A DNA stretch of 64,000 nucleotides from an uncultured Gammaproteobacteria bacterium (lineage in GTDB: Bacteria > Pseudomonadota > Gammaproteobacteria > HK1): NCBI GenBank assembly GCA_947258715.1, contig CAMYJH010000009.1:1-64000 (forward strand), written 5' to 3'. Position numbers and translations under genes: made by a program. Under the pieces are notes generated by a model. The model was not told the DNA's origin. It saw only the letters and a list, made by a program, of their open reading frames with translations, and did not search any database. Positions 44,596 through 53,656 of this stretch are shown piece after piece. Within the stretch, counting starts at the first letter, position 1; the number at the start of each line of letters is the position of its first letter.

Positions 44596-45861
44596 TCAGT
44601 CGTGGACCGGGAGCGGCCTGCCGTCCAGATTTGCAGCGGAAAGGCCCAGATGGCGAAGGATGGTGGGGGCAATATCGACGTTGACGCTGGGGAATTCTGT
44701 CCGACCCGGAGCAAAGCCCCCGCCGTCAACGATGAGAAACGGATTCGTTTCGTAAGGCCCGAGGCCTCCATGCTGACCGAGGCCGGCTTCGTCGGTATTC
44801 ATGAACCGGTCCTTGGCCACGTGTCCAAATCCCCTCACGCCGAAGCGATTGTTCACCTCACGCTTGGCCATGCTGAAGGCGACGGCAAGATTGTTACTCG
44901 CAGCAAGTCCCACGCGCTCCAGACCTTCCCCGGCGTATACCTCCCCGCACCAAGCTTGTTTGTTTAGCCATCGCACGATTGAGCCGCGCCTTTCCAAGGC
45001 CGTGTCGCTCAGGTAAACGAGCGCTCCCATGCCGCTGGATGCGAACACCACGTCGCTCGAATCGGTCGAGGCCTTGAGTCCCGCTTCCACCAGCAGGTCT
45101 TCGACCGGAATGATTTCATCGACGGTCTCATGACCGTGGTCAGAGGCAATGATGAAGAGCACGTCATCGCCTTGAGCCCGTAGTATCTCGACGGTTTCCT
45201 TGACCGCGGCTGCGCAGCGATCCGATCCTAGGATCACTTCGCGATGCTCACCCGATCCGAGCTCAAGGGTGTGCTGTGAATGATCGGGTTCACAAACCCA
45301 CGTGATGAAAAAAGGCACGTCAGCATCTGACCTCATGGCGTCGCAAAATCGAGCAGTGGTCTCTGCGTCACCCGCGCCGTCGTAGCTTACGTTGAGATGC
45401 GCCGTGCCCTCGATCGGGTCGAGCCCGGGAGAAAAGGATCCGCTTCGGTGGTACAGCCAGCCGTGACCGTCCGGGTCAAGCATATGTGCGGCACCGGCCG
45501 AGGAATTGGAATAAATTACCGCCCCACCATTGTGGCGCACACGCTCGGCGAGAGTCGGACGCAGCAGAGTACGGCCGGTGACCGCGCGAAGGCGGTCGCG
45601 AAACTCGGGCGGTCCGACCGACACCGGCCGCAATCCGTCACCTTCGTCCAGTGCGATGGCGTTGCCGAACAGCCCGTGTGTTCCCGGGTAACATCCGGTG
45701 GAAATGGAAGCGGAATTAACCCGCGTCGCCGAGGGAAATACGCTGCGGTGACGGCTAAAAAAACGCGCGCTTCCGGCGATGCGAAACAGCGCCGGCGTGT
45801 ACTCGGGCGTCACCAGATCGGCGCGAAGACCGTCGATGATCATGAGCACGGCGCGCTTCAT
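44596..45861 (-). CDS. Alkaline phosphatase superfamily phosphodiesterase/sulfatase-like protein
   Basis: The 421-residue protein matches the type I phosphodiesterase/nucleotide pyrophosphatase fold: KRAVLMIIDGLRADL with the first metal Asp, the nucleophile region FPSATRVNSASISTGCYPGTHGLFGN (Thr/Ser near 46), then FIIASDHGHETVDE and GQHGGLGPYETNPFLIVDGGGF with His and Asp metal ligands. No signal peptide is evident, so it may be cytosolic. The substrate is unknown. The start is the first ATG. A GCGTGAC-type repeat abuts it upstream, where a ribosome site would be expected. Confidence 0.87.
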   Translation of the reverse strand: MKRAVLMIIDGLRADLVTPEYTPALFRIAGSARFFSRHRSVFPSATRVNSASISTGCYPGTHGLFGNAIALDEGDGLRPVSVGPPEFRDRLRAVTGRTLLRPTLAERVRHNGGAVIYSNSSAGAAHMLDPDGHGWLYHRSGSFSPGLDPIEGTAHLNVSYDGAGDAETTARFCDAMRSDADVPFFITWVCEPDHSQHTLELGSGEHREVILGSDRCAAAVKETVEILRAQGDDVLFIIASDHGHETVDEIIPVEDLLVEAGLKASTDSSDVVFASSGMGALVYLSDTALERRGSIVRWLNKQAWCGEVYAGEGLERVGLAASNNLAVAFSMAKREVNNRFGVRGFGHVAKDRFMNTDEAGLGQHGGLGPYETNPFLIVDGGGFAPGRTEFPSVNVDIAPTILRHLGLSAANLDGRPLPVHD

Positions 45862-45865
45862 CTTT

Positions 45866-45949
45866 GCGTGACGCGGGGAAACTCATCGCGAAGCAAGGAT
45901 GACGGAAAAGTTTTTGTTCGCGCATCACGCATTACGCGTCACGCGTCAC
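45866..45949. repeat. Intergenic inverted repeat built from GCGTGAC words
   Basis: The left arm 45866-45876 (GCGTGACGCGG) and right arm 45921-45949 (tandem CGCATCACGC, ATTACGCGTCACGCGTCACC words) are inverted relative to each other. The right arm overlaps the stop codon of gloB (45946-45948). The left arm lies just upstream of the phosphodiesterase start. It belongs to a family seen at 1956-1990, 17561-17628, 39586-39608 and 63329-63488. Confidence 0.7.
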
Positions 45950-46737
45950 CAACTGTTCCTAAGCTCTCTCAACTTGAGAAAAATCGTTTTCGGATCAGGA
46001 TCGTCCGGGAGGTCGGGAAAAGACTCGCGCAGCCGGGCGATGACCGTCGGGCTGTGTAGTCTAAAGAAAGTATTGACCTGTTTTTCCAGGCCAAGGGTCG
46101 AAACAATGGCGTTCTCCGGCTCGGTCTTTTTCACTGCTTCCAACATGGATTTGGCCTGCCGGTTATCCGGCTCGCGGTCCAGGGTAAAGTCGAGATTGTT
46201 TGCCCAGTAGTCGTGCCCCGGGTAGACCCGGGTGTGATCCGAGAGCTTGGACAATTGAGAGGCAAAGGTTTGGTAGAGCTCTTGTGGGTGGCCGCCGTTG
46301 TGGCAGTTTCCTGCACCGGCGTTGAACAGCGTATCGCCGCAAAATAACGCCGGCGTCTCGGTGTGGGAAAGCAGGCAGACGTGACTCATGGTATGACCGG
46401 GCGTGTCCAGGCATTCGAGCTCGACGGTCTTCCCAATCTTGATTATGTCTCCAGCCTTGAGCCCCACGTCCACGTCGGGGATTCGCCCCTTGGCGTTGGC
46501 GTGGGCGAGGAGCTTCGCGCCGGTGGCGGCAACCATCGGCCGGTTGCCACCGATATGGTCCCCGTGCTCGTGGGTGTTCAGGAGCTGGGTGATCTCGAAG
46601 CCCTTCTCCTTGGCCCTGGCAAGACACTTCTTGTGATCCAGCGGATCTATGGCAAGTGCCTCTCCCGTTTCAGGGCAGGCGATGATGTAGTTAAAGTTGC
46701 GGTAGGCGTTCGCGGTCCAGATCTGTTCAACGATCAC
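45946..46737 (-). CDS. gloB: Hydroxyacylglutathione hydrolase (glyoxalase II)
   Basis: The 263-residue metallo-beta-lactamase-fold enzyme hydrolyses S-D-lactoylglutathione to D-lactate and glutathione. The metal motif NTHEHGDHIGGN is near 56-65, further ligands in DTPGHTMSHVCLL and ALFCGDTLFNAGAGNCHNGG (near 130), and VYPGHDYWANNL near 165. The C-terminal domain has the basic glutathione-binding end (ESFPDLPDDPDPKTIFLKLRELRNSW). Its stop codon overlaps the intergenic repeat. D-lactate could be a substrate of the FAD dehydrogenase at 17.7 kb. Confidence 0.92.
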   Translation of the reverse strand: MIVEQIWTANAYRNFNYIIACPETGEALAIDPLDHKKCLARAKEKGFEITQLLNTHEHGDHIGGNRPMVAATGAKLLAHANAKGRIPDVDVGLKAGDIIKIGKTVELECLDTPGHTMSHVCLLSHTETPALFCGDTLFNAGAGNCHNGGHPQELYQTFASQLSKLSDHTRVYPGHDYWANNLDFTLDREPDNRQAKSMLEAVKKTEPENAIVSTLGLEKQVNTFFRLHSPTVIARLRESFPDLPDDPDPKTIFLKLRELRNSW

Positions 46738-46858
46738 GACTTTCTCCGGGGTCCTTGCTGTGGTTGAATTCTAACGACTCTGGAATGTCGCCAACACCCG
46801 CCCCTCGGGCAGCGTCTCCGGGGTGCCCGACACAACGACCATCGCAGCTGGAGATCTC

Positions 46859-47983
46859 ATGGCCACGCGACCGCCGGCAGAAATCGGAATGCCGCTTGAC
46901 GAAATCGATACGCCGGCCCTGCTCGTGGATCTGGATCCCCTCGAGCGCAATCTGGAACTAATGGCCACAAACGTCGAGGCTTGCGGCCTGCGCCTGAGGC
47001 CCCATGCCAAGACCCACAAGTGCGCGGTAATCGCGCGTCGCCAAATGGCGCTGGGCGCGGTGGGCGTGTGTTGTCAGAAAGTGAGCGAGGCGGAGGCGCT
47101 GGTGCATGCGGGGGTGCCCGACATTGTGGTGAGCAACGAGGTCGTCGGCCGGCGAAAGCTCGAACGCCTGGCCGCGCTTAGCAAGCAGGCGCAGGTTGCT
47201 GTGTGCGTAGACAACGCGGCAAATGTCGGCGACGTCGATGCTGCCGCGGCGAAATTCGGTACCGTTGTCGACGTCTTTGTGGAGGTCAACGTGGGGGCCA
47301 ATCGCTGCGGCGTCGCTCCCGGGGAGGCCGCCCTCAGTCTGGCTAAACGCGTAGACGCGGCCGGGCACCTGCGCTTCGTCGGGCTGCAGGCTTACCAGGG
47401 GCGGGCGCAGCACACGCGGGACTTCGACCAACGATGTGCGGCTATCGATGCCGCCTGCACCTATGCGCGACAGACGGTGGAATTATTGCAACGCAGCGGC
47501 CTCGAGTGCGAGGTGGTCGCGGGGGCCGGCACCGGCACCTGGGCCTTGGAGGCGAACAGCGGGGTATATAACGAGCTTCAGGCAGGATCCTACGTATTCA
47601 TGGACGCGGATTACGCCCGCAACAAGAATGCCGACGGCGATCGCTTCGCCGAGTTCGAGCACAGCCTGTTCGTTTTCGCGACCGTGATGAGCATGCCCGA
47701 GCCGACCCGCGCGGTTGTCGACGCGGGTCTCAAATCCATGAGCTTCGACTCCGGCATGCCGGAAGTCGTCGGCAGCGAGAGCATGCGTTATGCCGGTCCG
47801 TCAGACGAGCACGGTAATCTGGATCTGAGTCAGTCCAACACCCGCCTTAGGCTGGGCGACAAGCTCCGGCTCATTCCCGGGCACTGCGATCCGACAGTCA
47901 ATCTCTACGACTGGTACGTATGCGTGCGCGGCGATCGGGTGGAGGCGCTGTGGCCGATCGTCGCTCGGGGAGCAGTCTGGTGA
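46859..47983 (+). CDS. DSD1-family PLP enzyme (D-threonine aldolase/D-serine dehydratase type)
   Basis: The 374-residue protein is an alanine-racemase-fold PLP enzyme. DTPALLVDLDPLERNLELMA leads to the cofactor Lys in LRPHAKTHKCAVIAR (near 55). EVNVGANRCGV, VVAGAGTGTWALEA and the metal-binding PGHCDPTVNLYDWYVCVRGDRVE (His and Asp near 342-344) are typical. Enzymes of this group cleave D-3-hydroxyamino acids or dehydrate D-serine. GGAG lies 6-7 nt before the ATG at 46859, better supported than a GTG at 46823. It is divergent from gloB. Confidence 0.9.
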   Translation: MATRPPAEIGMPLDEIDTPALLVDLDPLERNLELMATNVEACGLRLRPHAKTHKCAVIARRQMALGAVGVCCQKVSEAEALVHAGVPDIVVSNEVVGRRKLERLAALSKQAQVAVCVDNAANVGDVDAAAAKFGTVVDVFVEVNVGANRCGVAPGEAALSLAKRVDAAGHLRFVGLQAYQGRAQHTRDFDQRCAAIDAACTYARQTVELLQRSGLECEVVAGAGTGTWALEANSGVYNELQAGSYVFMDADYARNKNADGDRFAEFEHSLFVFATVMSMPEPTRAVVDAGLKSMSFDSGMPEVVGSESMRYAGPSDEHGNLDLSQSNTRLRLGDKLRLIPGHCDPTVNLYDWYVCVRGDRVEALWPIVARGAVW

Positions 47984-48008
47984 AGAAAGTCGGTCGAAGC
48001 CTGTTTTA

Positions 48009-48030
48009 GGAGCGCCGGCGGGCGCGATTT
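48009..48030. repeat. REP-like element
   Basis: TTAGGAGCG...CGCGAT with a GC-rich centre resembles the GGAGCG-N-CTTG-N-CGCGAT REP elements seen at 53769-53790 and 56421-56440. It lies after the stop of the DSD1-type gene. Confidence 0.5.
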
Positions 48031-48060
48031 CTCAGCCGGGGCTCCCGGCGATATGCGTGT

Positions 48061-48463
48061 TTAAGCAAGAATTTCCACCGGATCGCCGATGCGGACATGC
48101 CCGAGTTGCTCAGGTATCAGATGACGTCCGAAATAGACCCCGACCGGCAGGCCTTCGCAGCGGTCATTCCACACCGTTACCGCGTGCCGCCGTGCTCCGG
48201 GATCGGGGATCAGGGATCGGGGCCTCAATGGTGGGCATTCCCGGTGCGCTCATCTGTAACCGGTCCTCATGTGGCTCGGTGCGGATCCCGACAATCTTTG
48301 GGAGTTCGCGGGCGGTGAGAAATTCACCGCTGTCGTCCGTAACCACCCAGCGACGGTCGGCGGCGAACCCTCGCGGCTCAAGCGACGCTTCGTCCACGGC
48401 GATTCCGGCAGTGGATTTGATCGGGTAAAGGAAAATTCCCGCGATCTTTGCCCGCTCTGTCAT
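48061..48463 (-). pseudogene. Degenerate MOSC-domain protein gene (frameshift and internal deletion)
   Basis: The 5' part (from ATG at 48463) encodes a MOSC N-terminal barrel: AKIAGIFLYPIKSTAGIAVDEASLEPRGFAADRRWVVTDDSGEFLTARELPKI. The frame then enters a triple GATCCC-type repeat near 48205-48225 and runs out at 48164. In another frame the same gene continues with VTVWNDRCEGLPVG and YFGRHLIPEQLGHVRIGDPVEILA, the typical MOSC C-terminus, stopping at 48061. About 130 residues of the MOSC core are missing between them. A normal protein would have about 265 residues. The gene therefore looks inactivated by repeat slippage and deletion. Confidence 0.72.
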
Positions 48464-48484
48464 TGTTCGTCGCGCCGATGCGCG

Positions 48485-49093
48485 TCAACCTAGCCAGCGT
48501 TGCTTGAGCTGCGGATAGTTCAGCGCCAGCCACTGCAACGCGATGATGGTCTTGGCATTGACGATCTTGCCCTGGTCCAGCATTTTGAGAGCTTCGTCGA
48601 CACCGTAGACCATCACCTTGATATCCTCATGCTCTTCGTCAAGACCATGCACGCCCCCGGCGCCGCTTGCGTTTATGCGGCCACAGAACAGAGCAACGGT
48701 TTCGGTGCACGCGCCCGGCGAGGACAGGTAGCGCATCATTGGCACGAGCTCCGAGATCTCGCAGCCGGCTTCTTCTCTGGTTTCCCGTTTCGCCACCCCT
48801 TCCGCCGATTCACCGTCTTCTATGATCCCGGCTACGCCTTCCAGCAGCCACGGATTCCAGCCCACGGCGTAAGGGCCGATTCGAAACTGCTCGATGAGCA
48901 CCAGCTGGTCGCGTATCGGATCCACGGGTAGCACCGCCGCCACCTGGCCGCGCTCGAACACCTCCCGCTCCACGGCCTGGCTCATTCCGCCTTCGTGGAG
49001 CGAATATTTGAGCCGGTATCGATGAATCTGAAAGTAACCGTTGAAGACCGTGCGCTTGTCTAAGAGATCGACTATTCGATTTTCCTTGTTCAT
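48485..49093 (-). CDS. NUDIX hydrolase (ADP-ribose pyrophosphatase type)
   Basis: The 202-residue protein has the Nudix box GVAGIIEDGESAEGVAKRETREEAGCEI (near 95-125; RETREEAG is the catalytic helix). DPIRDQLVLIEQFRIGPYA upstream and SPGACTETVALFCGRI downstream are typical of ADP-ribose/ADP-sugar pyrophosphatases. It hydrolyses ADP-ribose to AMP and ribose 5-phosphate. Its ATG overlaps the stop of the acetylpolyamine amidohydrolase gene (ATGA), linking it to the polyamine unit, though the functional link is unclear. Confidence 0.9.
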   Translation of the reverse strand: MNKENRIVDLLDKRTVFNGYFQIHRYRLKYSLHEGGMSQAVEREVFERGQVAAVLPVDPIRDQLVLIEQFRIGPYAVGWNPWLLEGVAGIIEDGESAEGVAKRETREEAGCEISELVPMMRYLSSPGACTETVALFCGRINASGAGGVHGLDEEHEDIKVMVYGVDEALKMLDQGKIVNAKTIIALQWLALNYPQLKQRWLG

Positions 49094-50124
49094 GCTTTCT
49101 GCTCGAAGCCGGTGAGCACATTTACCGCGTTGACCCCGATCTCCTCCACGGCATAACCGCCTTCCATGACGAACAGCGTTGGCGTATTCAAGCCAGCGAT
49201 GGCTTCCCCCATGCGCAGGTAGTCGTCGTTCTCGAGGCGAAAGAGGGAGATGGGGTCATCCTTGAATGTGTCTACACCAAGTGAAACCACTAGCGCATCG
49301 GGGCCGAATTCGCGGATTCGAACCAGCGCCGTATTCAAAGCCGCCGAATAGTGCTCCCACGCGGTTCCGGCAGGCATGGGCAGATTGAGATTGAAACCTT
49401 GTCCTGCACCTTCGCCGGTCTCGTCGAAGTAACCGAGATAGTAAGGGAACTCGGACCGCGGATCGCCGTGAAGGGAAACAAAGAGCACGTCACATCGGGT
49501 ATAGAAAATGCCTTGGGTGCCGTTGCCGTGGTGGTAGTCCAGGTCCAGGACCGCGACGCCGCGGGCCCCCGCGTCGCGCAGCGCCTGCGCGGCAATGGCC
49601 GCATTATTGAGGTAGCAATAGCCGCCACCCAGATCGCGCATGGCGTGATGCCCCGGTGGCCGGCAGAGGGAGAACGCCGCTTGCTCGCCGCCGTTCAGAA
49701 GGTCGTAACCGGTGAGCGCCACGTCGGCGGCGGTGCGCACCGCTTGCCAGGTGCCCTCGACGATAGGGATGGCGACGTCGAAGGCGTAGTATCCAAGCTT
49801 GCCGTGTATACTTTCGGGCGCAGTCTGTCGCAGACCCCTGCAGGGGAATACCCAGGCGATGGCGAATTGACCATCGCCTTCTTCCTCAACCCACTCGCTC
49901 CAAGCTGACTCCAGAAACTGCACGTAATCCTTTGCGTGCACCGCGTGGATTGCCGCATCTCCGAATCGCCGTGGCGCAACGATTTCACCAAAGCCCGTGT
50001 CTTTAAGACGCTTGACAATCATCTCGGCCCGACTCGGGGTCTCGAACAGCGGTACCATCTCGCCGCGGTTGAGCTCCTTCGCTCCGTGGTGAAGCTTGTG
50101 GTCTTCGCTGTAGATAATTTTCAT
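49090..50124 (-). CDS. Acetylpolyamine amidohydrolase (class II-like histone deacetylase family)
   Basis: The 344-residue zinc hydrolase has CRPPGHHAMRDLGGGYCYLNNAAIAAQAL (catalytic His pair near 158), VAVLDLDYHHGNGTQGIFYTR (zinc Asp and His near 195), SLHGDPRSEFPYYLGYFDETGEG and VVSLGVDTFKDDP with the third zinc Asp. The MKIIYSEDHKLHHGAKEL start and the ETPSRAEMIVKRL loop are characteristic of acetylpolyamine deacetylases. It would free acetylated putrescine, cadaverine or other polyamines. It follows the ornithine decarboxylase gene after only 8 bp. Confidence 0.92.
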   Translation of the reverse strand: MKIIYSEDHKLHHGAKELNRGEMVPLFETPSRAEMIVKRLKDTGFGEIVAPRRFGDAAIHAVHAKDYVQFLESAWSEWVEEEGDGQFAIAWVFPCRGLRQTAPESIHGKLGYYAFDVAIPIVEGTWQAVRTAADVALTGYDLLNGGEQAAFSLCRPPGHHAMRDLGGGYCYLNNAAIAAQALRDAGARGVAVLDLDYHHGNGTQGIFYTRCDVLFVSLHGDPRSEFPYYLGYFDETGEGAGQGFNLNLPMPAGTAWEHYSAALNTALVRIREFGPDALVVSLGVDTFKDDPISLFRLENDDYLRMGEAIAGLNTPTLFVMEGGYAVEEIGVNAVNVLTGFEQKA

Positions 50125-50132
50125 GACCGAGC

Positions 50133-51305
50133 TTACTTGGCGGAGGTTGCGGCGAGGGGAGCCTGCTGTGAGACCAGGTCGCGGAAAGGCGTATCGATAG
50201 TTACAAAGTCGTTTGGATAGAAACCGTTGAAAGTGGTGCGAAGCGACAGCGTATACGCCCCCATGCAGCCGAATTCAATCCAGTCGCCTTCGCGCACGTC
50301 ACCCGGAAGCAACAGGCGTTGGGGTAACTCGTCGAGTCCGTCACAGGTGGGACCATAGGCGAGAAATTCGGTATCGTGCGGCAACGGACCGGCCCCCGGA
50401 CGCACAAGCCTCAGCGGAAAGCGGACGCCGATGACCATTCCGTGAAGGCTCCCGTATATACCGTCGTTCAAGTAAATGCGCCGGTCTTTGCGAAGCTCCA
50501 CCCGGGTGAGAACGCTCATGCCCTCCGCCACCAGCGCGCGACCGGGTTCACACATGAGTTCGCATCGCTCAAGTCCGAGCGATGCAAATTCACTTTCGAT
50601 CGTATCGATGAAATTTTCCAGCGGCGGCGGATCGGTGTCCGCGTAGTGCACCGGGAAACCGCCGCCTACGTCAAGGCATTCGATTTTCGCACTGCACGCT
50701 GTGAGAGTTTTCCGAACCTCGTCGAAGGCGTGTCTGAAAGCTTGGGGGGCAATGCACTGGGAACCGACGTGAAAGCAGAGGCCGGTAGCGTACCGTCGTG
50801 CAGCAGCGGCATCCAGAAGGACGGCGGCACCTTCGGCCGATGCACCAAACTTGGCCGACAGGTCGAACTTAACCCCTTCTCCCGGCGTGGCCAGCCTCAC
50901 CATCACCACGATGTCCGTGCTGCCCAAAACGTCACCGAGCTTTTCGAGCTCCGCCGGGTGATCGACGACAAAGTGCCGGATCCCGAATTCGCGCCTCGCC
51001 CGGGCGATGGCGCTTCGCCCCTTAACCGCGTGCATGTAATAGCAGCGCGCTCCAGGAAAACGGCCGCGGACCAGCTCCATTTCGCCCGGCGAAGCGGTGT
51101 CAAAGTCGCGGACGCCGGCATCGTGCAACCATTGGACCGCCGCCGGATGCGGATTGCTCTTGACGGCGAACATGACGCGTCCTGGAAATCGGGTGAGGAA
51201 CGAGCGAGCCTGTTCGGCCAGCACATCCGGACGGAAACAATACACCGGCCGCTCGGGCGAAAGCGTCCTGGCCAGTTCTTCCACGGTTTTGAAATGCCGG
51301 TACAA
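50133..51305 (-). CDS. Type III PLP-dependent ornithine/lysine decarboxylase
   Basis: The 390-residue enzyme makes putrescine or cadaverine. Features are the PLP Lys49 in RVMFAVKSNPHP, DTASPGEMELVRG, GLCFHVGSQC, ECLDVGGGFPVHYADTDPPP, LMCEPGRALVAEG and the active Cys in AYGPTCDGLDEL (near 325). The absence of an extra N-terminal domain separates it from biosynthetic arginine decarboxylase and diaminopimelate decarboxylase. It heads a leftward unit with acetylpolyamine amidohydrolase and NUDIX genes. It is divergent from gamma-glutamyltransferase, which could also act on gamma-glutamyl polyamines. Confidence 0.92.
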   Translation of the reverse strand: MYRHFKTVEELARTLSPERPVYCFRPDVLAEQARSFLTRFPGRVMFAVKSNPHPAAVQWLHDAGVRDFDTASPGEMELVRGRFPGARCYYMHAVKGRSAIARARREFGIRHFVVDHPAELEKLGDVLGSTDIVVMVRLATPGEGVKFDLSAKFGASAEGAAVLLDAAAARRYATGLCFHVGSQCIAPQAFRHAFDEVRKTLTACSAKIECLDVGGGFPVHYADTDPPPLENFIDTIESEFASLGLERCELMCEPGRALVAEGMSVLTRVELRKDRRIYLNDGIYGSLHGMVIGVRFPLRLVRPGAGPLPHDTEFLAYGPTCDGLDELPQRLLLPGDVREGDWIEFGCMGAYTLSLRTTFNGFYPNDFVTIDTPFRDLVSQQAPLAATSAK

Positions 51306-51393
51306 CGAAGTCTCGCTATGGCCTATATCGCAGACGACAAATACGATACACGTGGGTTTGCGAAAGTTCTCCCTCGAATGAAAGGAGCACCCG

Positions 51394-52980
51394 GTGCAGA
51401 GCTATGAGCCCATTGTAGAGACGTGGACCATCACAAAGCCCGTGGTGGAGTCAGAAGCAGGGGTGGTGGCGTCGCAGCATTACTTCGCCTCCGAGGTGGG
51501 CGCGCAGGTGCTAGAGGGCGGCGGCAACGCCGTGGACGCGGCGGTGGCGGCGGGACTCGCCATCGGCACCGTGGAACCCTGGATGAGCGGCCTCGGCGGA
51601 GGCGGTTACATGCTGGTTTACCGGGCGGCAGAAGATCGATGCGAGGTGGTGGACTTCAGTATGCGCGCCCCCTTGGCCCTCGATCCCAAAGACTATCCGC
51701 TGGCGGAAAGCGGCGTTGACAGCGACCTATTCGGTTGGCCGGTAGTCGTGGACGACCGCAACGTGACCGGTCCACTATCGTTCGCGACCCCCGGTTTCGT
51801 CGCCGGAATGGCTGCCGCGCTGGAACGCTTCGGTAGCATCTCATGGCGGGACGCATTGGGCCCCGCCATCGACAGCGCAAGGAAGGGATTTGTCGTCGAC
51901 TGGTTTGCGACGCTGAAAATTGCCGCCGCGGCCAGAGGGCTGTCCGCATTTCCGGAAAGCGCGCGCACGTTTCTGCCGGAGGGATTTGCGCCGGCGGGGG
52001 AGTGGGGCGGGTCCGCGCCGAGACTCCGCCTCGAAAAGCTCGCCGACACCCTTGTTCAACTGGGCGAGGCGGGAGCCGAGGATTTTTATCGCGGCGAAAT
52101 AGCAACCGCGCTTGTGGATGACCTGCGCGAGGCCGGAGGCAGGTTCCACAGGGAGGACTTGGAGAGCTACGAGGCCCGCGTGGTCCCCGCGCCGGAACGC
52201 CGCTATCGGAGCGCTCGGGTGTTCGTGGCGCCGACGCTGACCGCTGGGCCGAGTCTGAGCCGTGCGCTGGAGCTGCTGGAAAGCAAATTCGATCCCGCCG
52301 GGGCGCCGGACGCGACAGCCTACTCGGCCTACGCGGAAAGTCTTTCTGTCAGCTATGCGGAGCGACTGCAGCGGATGGGCGACGTGGACACGGGTAAAAG
52401 CTGCACTACGCATTTAAGCGTGGTCGATGGCGCAGGCAACATGGTTGCATTGACCCAGACGCTGCTGTCGGTATTTGGCTCCAAGGTAATGCTGCCGCGC
52501 ACGGGCATACTTATGAACAATGGGGTGATGTGGTTCGATCCGCGACCGGGCGGACCCAACGCCATGGCGCCGGGGAAGCGTCCGCTCTCCAACATGTGCC
52601 CGACGGTGGTCGAGCGCGGCGACGGTGTTCGAATTGCGCTCGGTGCGTCCGGCGGCCGCAGGATCATGCCGGCGGTGTTGCAGCTGATCTCCTTTTTGGT
52701 GGATTACGGTATGGAGCTCGGTGATGCGATGCACCAGGCGCGCATTGACGTCAGCGGGGCGCCGCCGGTAATCGTCGATAACCGTCTGGATGCTGCTACG
52801 GTGGCCGGACTGAGCGAACTCTACCCCACTTACGTCACGCCGCACGGCGTTTACCCCGCTCTGTTCGCCTGCCCCAACGTGGTGACCCGCGATATTCATC
52901 GCAAAATCAGCGCCGGCGGCGCGTTCGTCATGTCGCCCTGGGCGGCGGCGTGCTCGGAACGCTTCAACGGCGCGGGTTGA
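51394..52980 (+). CDS. ggt: Gamma-glutamyltransferase family protein
   Basis: The 528-residue Ntn-hydrolase precursor is expected to self-cleave before the catalytic Thr in GKSCTTHLSVVDGAGNMVALTQTL (near 338). The large-subunit part starts EAGVVASQHYFASEVGAQVLEGGGNAVDAAVAAGLAIGTVEPWMSGLGGGGYML. The small subunit has FGSKVMLPRTGILMNNGVMWFDPRPGGPN and RPLSNMCPTVV. No signal peptide is seen, so a cytosolic GGT-like or acylase role is possible. The GTG has AAAGGAGC at good spacing. Its 3' end overlaps the convergent rhomboid gene by 17 bp. Confidence 0.88.
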   Translation: MQSYEPIVETWTITKPVVESEAGVVASQHYFASEVGAQVLEGGGNAVDAAVAAGLAIGTVEPWMSGLGGGGYMLVYRAAEDRCEVVDFSMRAPLALDPKDYPLAESGVDSDLFGWPVVVDDRNVTGPLSFATPGFVAGMAAALERFGSISWRDALGPAIDSARKGFVVDWFATLKIAAAARGLSAFPESARTFLPEGFAPAGEWGGSAPRLRLEKLADTLVQLGEAGAEDFYRGEIATALVDDLREAGGRFHREDLESYEARVVPAPERRYRSARVFVAPTLTAGPSLSRALELLESKFDPAGAPDATAYSAYAESLSVSYAERLQRMGDVDTGKSCTTHLSVVDGAGNMVALTQTLLSVFGSKVMLPRTGILMNNGVMWFDPRPGGPNAMAPGKRPLSNMCPTVVERGDGVRIALGASGGRRIMPAVLQLISFLVDYGMELGDAMHQARIDVSGAPPVIVDNRLDAATVAGLSELYPTYVTPHGVYPALFACPNVVTRDIHRKISAGGAFVMSPWAAACSERFNGAG

Positions 52981-53656
52981 GTAGACGCACCCGCCGTGAC
53001 TTGAAGAGGGGTACCAGCGCCATGCCGGCGAGAAATCCGCCGATGTGTGCACCGAATGCGATGCCGGCCACGTCCTTGGGCGTTAGCGCGGACTGCACCA
53101 GCTGGAGCCCGAACCACAGCGCCAGCACGATCCCCGCCGGAAGCAGAATGACTTGGCTCATGAATCCAAAAGGGATGAGTACCACCACCTTGGCATGGGG
53201 ATAGAGCAGCAGATATGCACCGAGTACCCCGGAGATGGCGCCGCTGGCGCCGATCATGGGGATGGTGGATTGTGTATCGGGAAGCGCTTGGGCGAACACC
53301 GCAACCGTGCCGCAAACGAGATAGAAAACTATGAACCGCAGGTGACCCATGCTGTCTTCGACGTTGTCGCCGAAGATCCACAAGTAGAGCATGTTGCCGA
53401 TCAAGTGCAGCCAGCCGCCGTGCATGAACATGGAGGTAAAAATGGTGACCTCTGGCGGCACCAGCGCGATCTCCGGCGGTAAGCGCGCGCCTTCGAGCAA
53501 CACCGCGGGAATGACGCCCAGGGCAAAAATCGCTTCCTGGTTGCCGCGCGGGCCGAGACCCAGCTGCCAAAAAAAGACCAAGACGCAAACCCCCATAACC
53601 GTCCAATTCACAACCGGAGTGAGTGTCGTAGGGTTGTCGTCTTTAAGCGGGATCAT
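52964..53656 (-). CDS. Rhomboid-family intramembrane serine protease
   Basis: The 230-residue protein has six predicted membrane helices. The catalytic Ser lies in MIGASGAISGVLGAYLLLYP (GASG, near 135) and the catalytic His in GIAFGAHIGGFLAGMAL (near 205). The N-terminal PTLTPVVNWTVMGVCVLVF and MHGGWLHLIGNMLYLWIFGDNVED (conserved WxHLxxN) are diagnostic. Rhomboids cleave membrane substrates within the bilayer. It overlaps the 3' end of ggt by 17 bp. The substrate is unknown. Confidence 0.93.
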   Translation of the reverse strand: MIPLKDDNPTTLTPVVNWTVMGVCVLVFFWQLGLGPRGNQEAIFALGVIPAVLLEGARLPPEIALVPPEVTIFTSMFMHGGWLHLIGNMLYLWIFGDNVEDSMGHLRFIVFYLVCGTVAVFAQALPDTQSTIPMIGASGAISGVLGAYLLLYPHAKVVVLIPFGFMSQVILLPAGIVLALWFGLQLVQSALTPKDVAGIAFGAHIGGFLAGMALVPLFKSRRVRLLNPRR

